In this document: positions 63,007 to 64,000 of the stretch, one piece after another | Layout of the letters: each line of letters begins with the position of its first letter | Numbering within the stretch: the stretch's first letter is position 1 | Assembly (NCBI GenBank): GCA_017255395.1 | Contig: JAFKDC010000011.1 | Span: 62,001 to 126,000 of the forward strand | DNA length: 64,000 bases | Direction of reading: 5' to 3' | DNA from: Enemella evansiae | GTDB taxonomy: Bacteria; Pseudomonadota; Alphaproteobacteria; Rhodobacterales; Rhodobacteraceae | The notes under the pieces: model-generated | What the model saw: the letters and a program-made list of their open reading frames with translations, nothing else | Databases searched by the model: none | What the model was told of the DNA's origin: nothing | Program-made: the position numbers and the translations under genes

Positions 63007-63042
63007 TTACAGTCCCGATCTTACCGTCGATCGGGGCTGTAA
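63007..63042 (-). promoter_or_regulatory. 14-bp inverted repeat in the hspQ leader
   Basis: TTACAGTCCCGATC (63007-63020) and GATCGGGGCTGTAA (63029-63042) pair over 14 positions (one G-U in one orientation) with an 8-base loop. The repeat ends 12 bp before the hspQ ATG and immediately precedes the ribosome site. It could be a repressor operator, similar in layout to CIRCE (TTA...TAA ends), or an mRNA hairpin. Confidence 0.55.
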
Positions 63043-63236
63043 GTCCAACTTTTGCCCTATTTTCGCCGGAAACACTCTGTGAAGCGCTTTCCAACAGTGC
63101 TTTCGGCGTTTGTGTCGCAGGGCGGCCCGACCGTCAATGCGGGTTTCCGCCTGCCCCGGAAATGTGATTTCCACATGGCGCGGGATCGGTTAAAATAGTC
63201 GGAAAGATATAACAAAACAACAGACGCGAGAGGCAT

Positions 63237-63833
63237 ATGAGCAGACTCCTTCGCGCCATGGCGATCCTATTTCTGGCCGGTTCCTGCGGGGGCGGCGGCG
63301 GAGGCTCTGGCACGTCACCAGACAACCTCGACAACGCCTGTTCGATCCTGCAGCAGCGTCCCGGATACTACCGGGCGTTCCGCGGAACCGAACGCAAGTG
63401 GGGCGTCCCGGTGCATGTGCAGATGGCCACCATCTACCAGGAAAGCAAATTCATCAGCGACGCGCGCACCCCCCTGCGCTTCTCGCTTGGCGTGATTCCG
63501 CAGGGCCGGCAAAGCTCGGCCTTCGGCTACAGTCAGGCGCTCGACGGGACCTGGAAGGAATACCTCGCCTCCGAGGGCCAGCGCCGGGCGCGGCGGGACA
63601 ACATCCGGGACGCGACCGATTTCATGGGCTGGTACATGGCGCAGTCGAACCGTGAGCTTGGCATCCCGATGGCGGACGCGCGCAATCACTACCTCGCCTA
63701 TCACGAGGGGCGGACGGGCTTCCGGCGCGGCAGCTACAATTCCAAGGCATGGCTCCTGCGCGTATCCTCGGAAGTCGGCAACCGCGCGCTGGTTTACGAG
63801 CAGCAGTTGAAAAGCTGTCGGCACGCGCGCTGA
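63237..63833 (+). CDS. Transglycosylase SLT domain lipoprotein
   Basis: 198 residues. Signal with lipobox L-A-G-S-C (C17) followed by a glycine-rich linker, then a lysozyme-like SLT domain with V-Q-M-A-T-I-Y-Q-E-S-K (catalytic E69), S-A-F-G-Y-S-Q-A-L-D-G-T-W (about 97-109), and N-H-Y-L-A-Y-H-E-G (about 146-154). Lytic transglycosylase cleaving peptidoglycan from the outer-membrane side. It is short, without other domains. Divergent from hspQ. Confidence 0.85.
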   Translation: MSRLLRAMAILFLAGSCGGGGGGSGTSPDNLDNACSILQQRPGYYRAFRGTERKWGVPVHVQMATIYQESKFISDARTPLRFSLGVIPQGRQSSAFGYSQALDGTWKEYLASEGQRRARRDNIRDATDFMGWYMAQSNRELGIPMADARNHYLAYHEGRTGFRRGSYNSKAWLLRVSSEVGNRALVYEQQLKSCRHAR

Positions 63834-63968
63834 GGCGCTGTGCTGTCGATTGCGAGCGGGGGGCCTTAGCCCCTCTCTTCGTCTTTGGCGGCCTCAGGAA
63901 CCGCCTGCCTAGCCCTATGGGCGTCTCCAGAACCTCGGCCCAGCCGGGTCTGCCCGAGCCTGCCAATA

Positions 63969-63998
63969 GAAAAGCGCCCGGCACAGGCCGGGCGCTTT
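63969..63998. terminator. Strong hairpin at the window end
   Basis: AAAGCGCCCGGC (63971-63982) pairs with GCCGGGCGCTTT (63987-63998, approximately) over a 4-base loop, with A-run on the left and T-run on the right, so it can terminate in both directions. It is 136 bp past the SLT gene and may serve a gene entering from the right. Confidence 0.75.
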
Positions 63999-64000
63999 CC

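Overview
The window looks like the chromosome of an alphaproteobacterium of the Rhodobacteraceae (Roseobacter group). The DNA is GC-rich by eye. It carries cbb3 oxidase and FnrL-type boxes, the ethylmalonyl-CoA (EMC) pathway, a LuxR/LuxI pair, a DUF3576 lipoprotein, DMGDH-type and GMC oxidoreductases, and short intergenic repeats. The genus cannot be fixed from the sequence alone. I found no rRNA, tRNA, CRISPR array, insertion sequence or prophage; it reads as core chromosome.

Layout. 1-1.8 kb: a cut-off DUF1428 gene, a divergent MarR regulator with a 12-bp palindrome at its start codon, and a universal stress protein. 1.9-13.1 kb: the microaerobic respiration block, ccoNOQP, then a PAS-GAF-GGDEF protein, a 51-codon gene, a LysR regulator, and ccoGHIS. 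Four perfect TTGA-N6-TCAA boxes punctuate it: two between usp and ccoN, one before ccoG, and one with no obvious target. 13.2-23.2 kb: GMC oxidoreductase, Lrp/AsnC regulator divergent from alanine dehydrogenase, a YtoQ-like protein, GST, mscL, a cation efflux transporter, and an 834-residue dimethylglycine/sarcosine dehydrogenase-like enzyme. 23.8-29.6 kb: the rod-shape operon mreBCD-mrdA-rodA. 29.7-37.3 kb: hydroxyacid dehydrogenase, acyl-CoA ligase/MaoC/secreted-protein operon, RecD-like helicase, DUF1989 protein, and an H-NS-like gene directly upstream of deoD.

37.7-53.4 kb holds central carbon metabolism: ecm, an acyltransferase and ccr, then a quorum-sensing block (small conserved ORF, luxR-type, luxI-type), then sdhCDA-(three unrelated genes)-sdhB, then mcl2-nnrU-DUF1737-mch. 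Acetyl-CoA assimilation (Ccr, Ecm, Mch, Mcl2) therefore flanks succinate dehydrogenase, which consumes a product of the pathway. 53.8-64 kb: small exported protein, GT4 glycosyltransferase, DUF3576 lipoprotein, porin, TPR-sulfotransferase, PLP-binding protein, ribF, YcgN-type protein, threonine aldolase, hspQ, and an SLT lipoprotein.

Most interesting non-coding signals: (i) a GCAA-N5-TTGC element directly upstream of both ecm and mcl2, with a related arrangement before ccr; (ii) two TGTGATCACA palindromes exactly 21 bp apart upstream of sdhC; (iii) a 14-bp inverted repeat touching the hspQ ribosome-binding site; (iv) an orphan FNR box followed by about 315 bases without a recognisable gene; (v) five copies of a dispersed intergenic repeat. 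No wholly new multi-gene system is evident; the best leads are regulatory sites and small conserved genes. All family assignments come from reading translations, without database searches.
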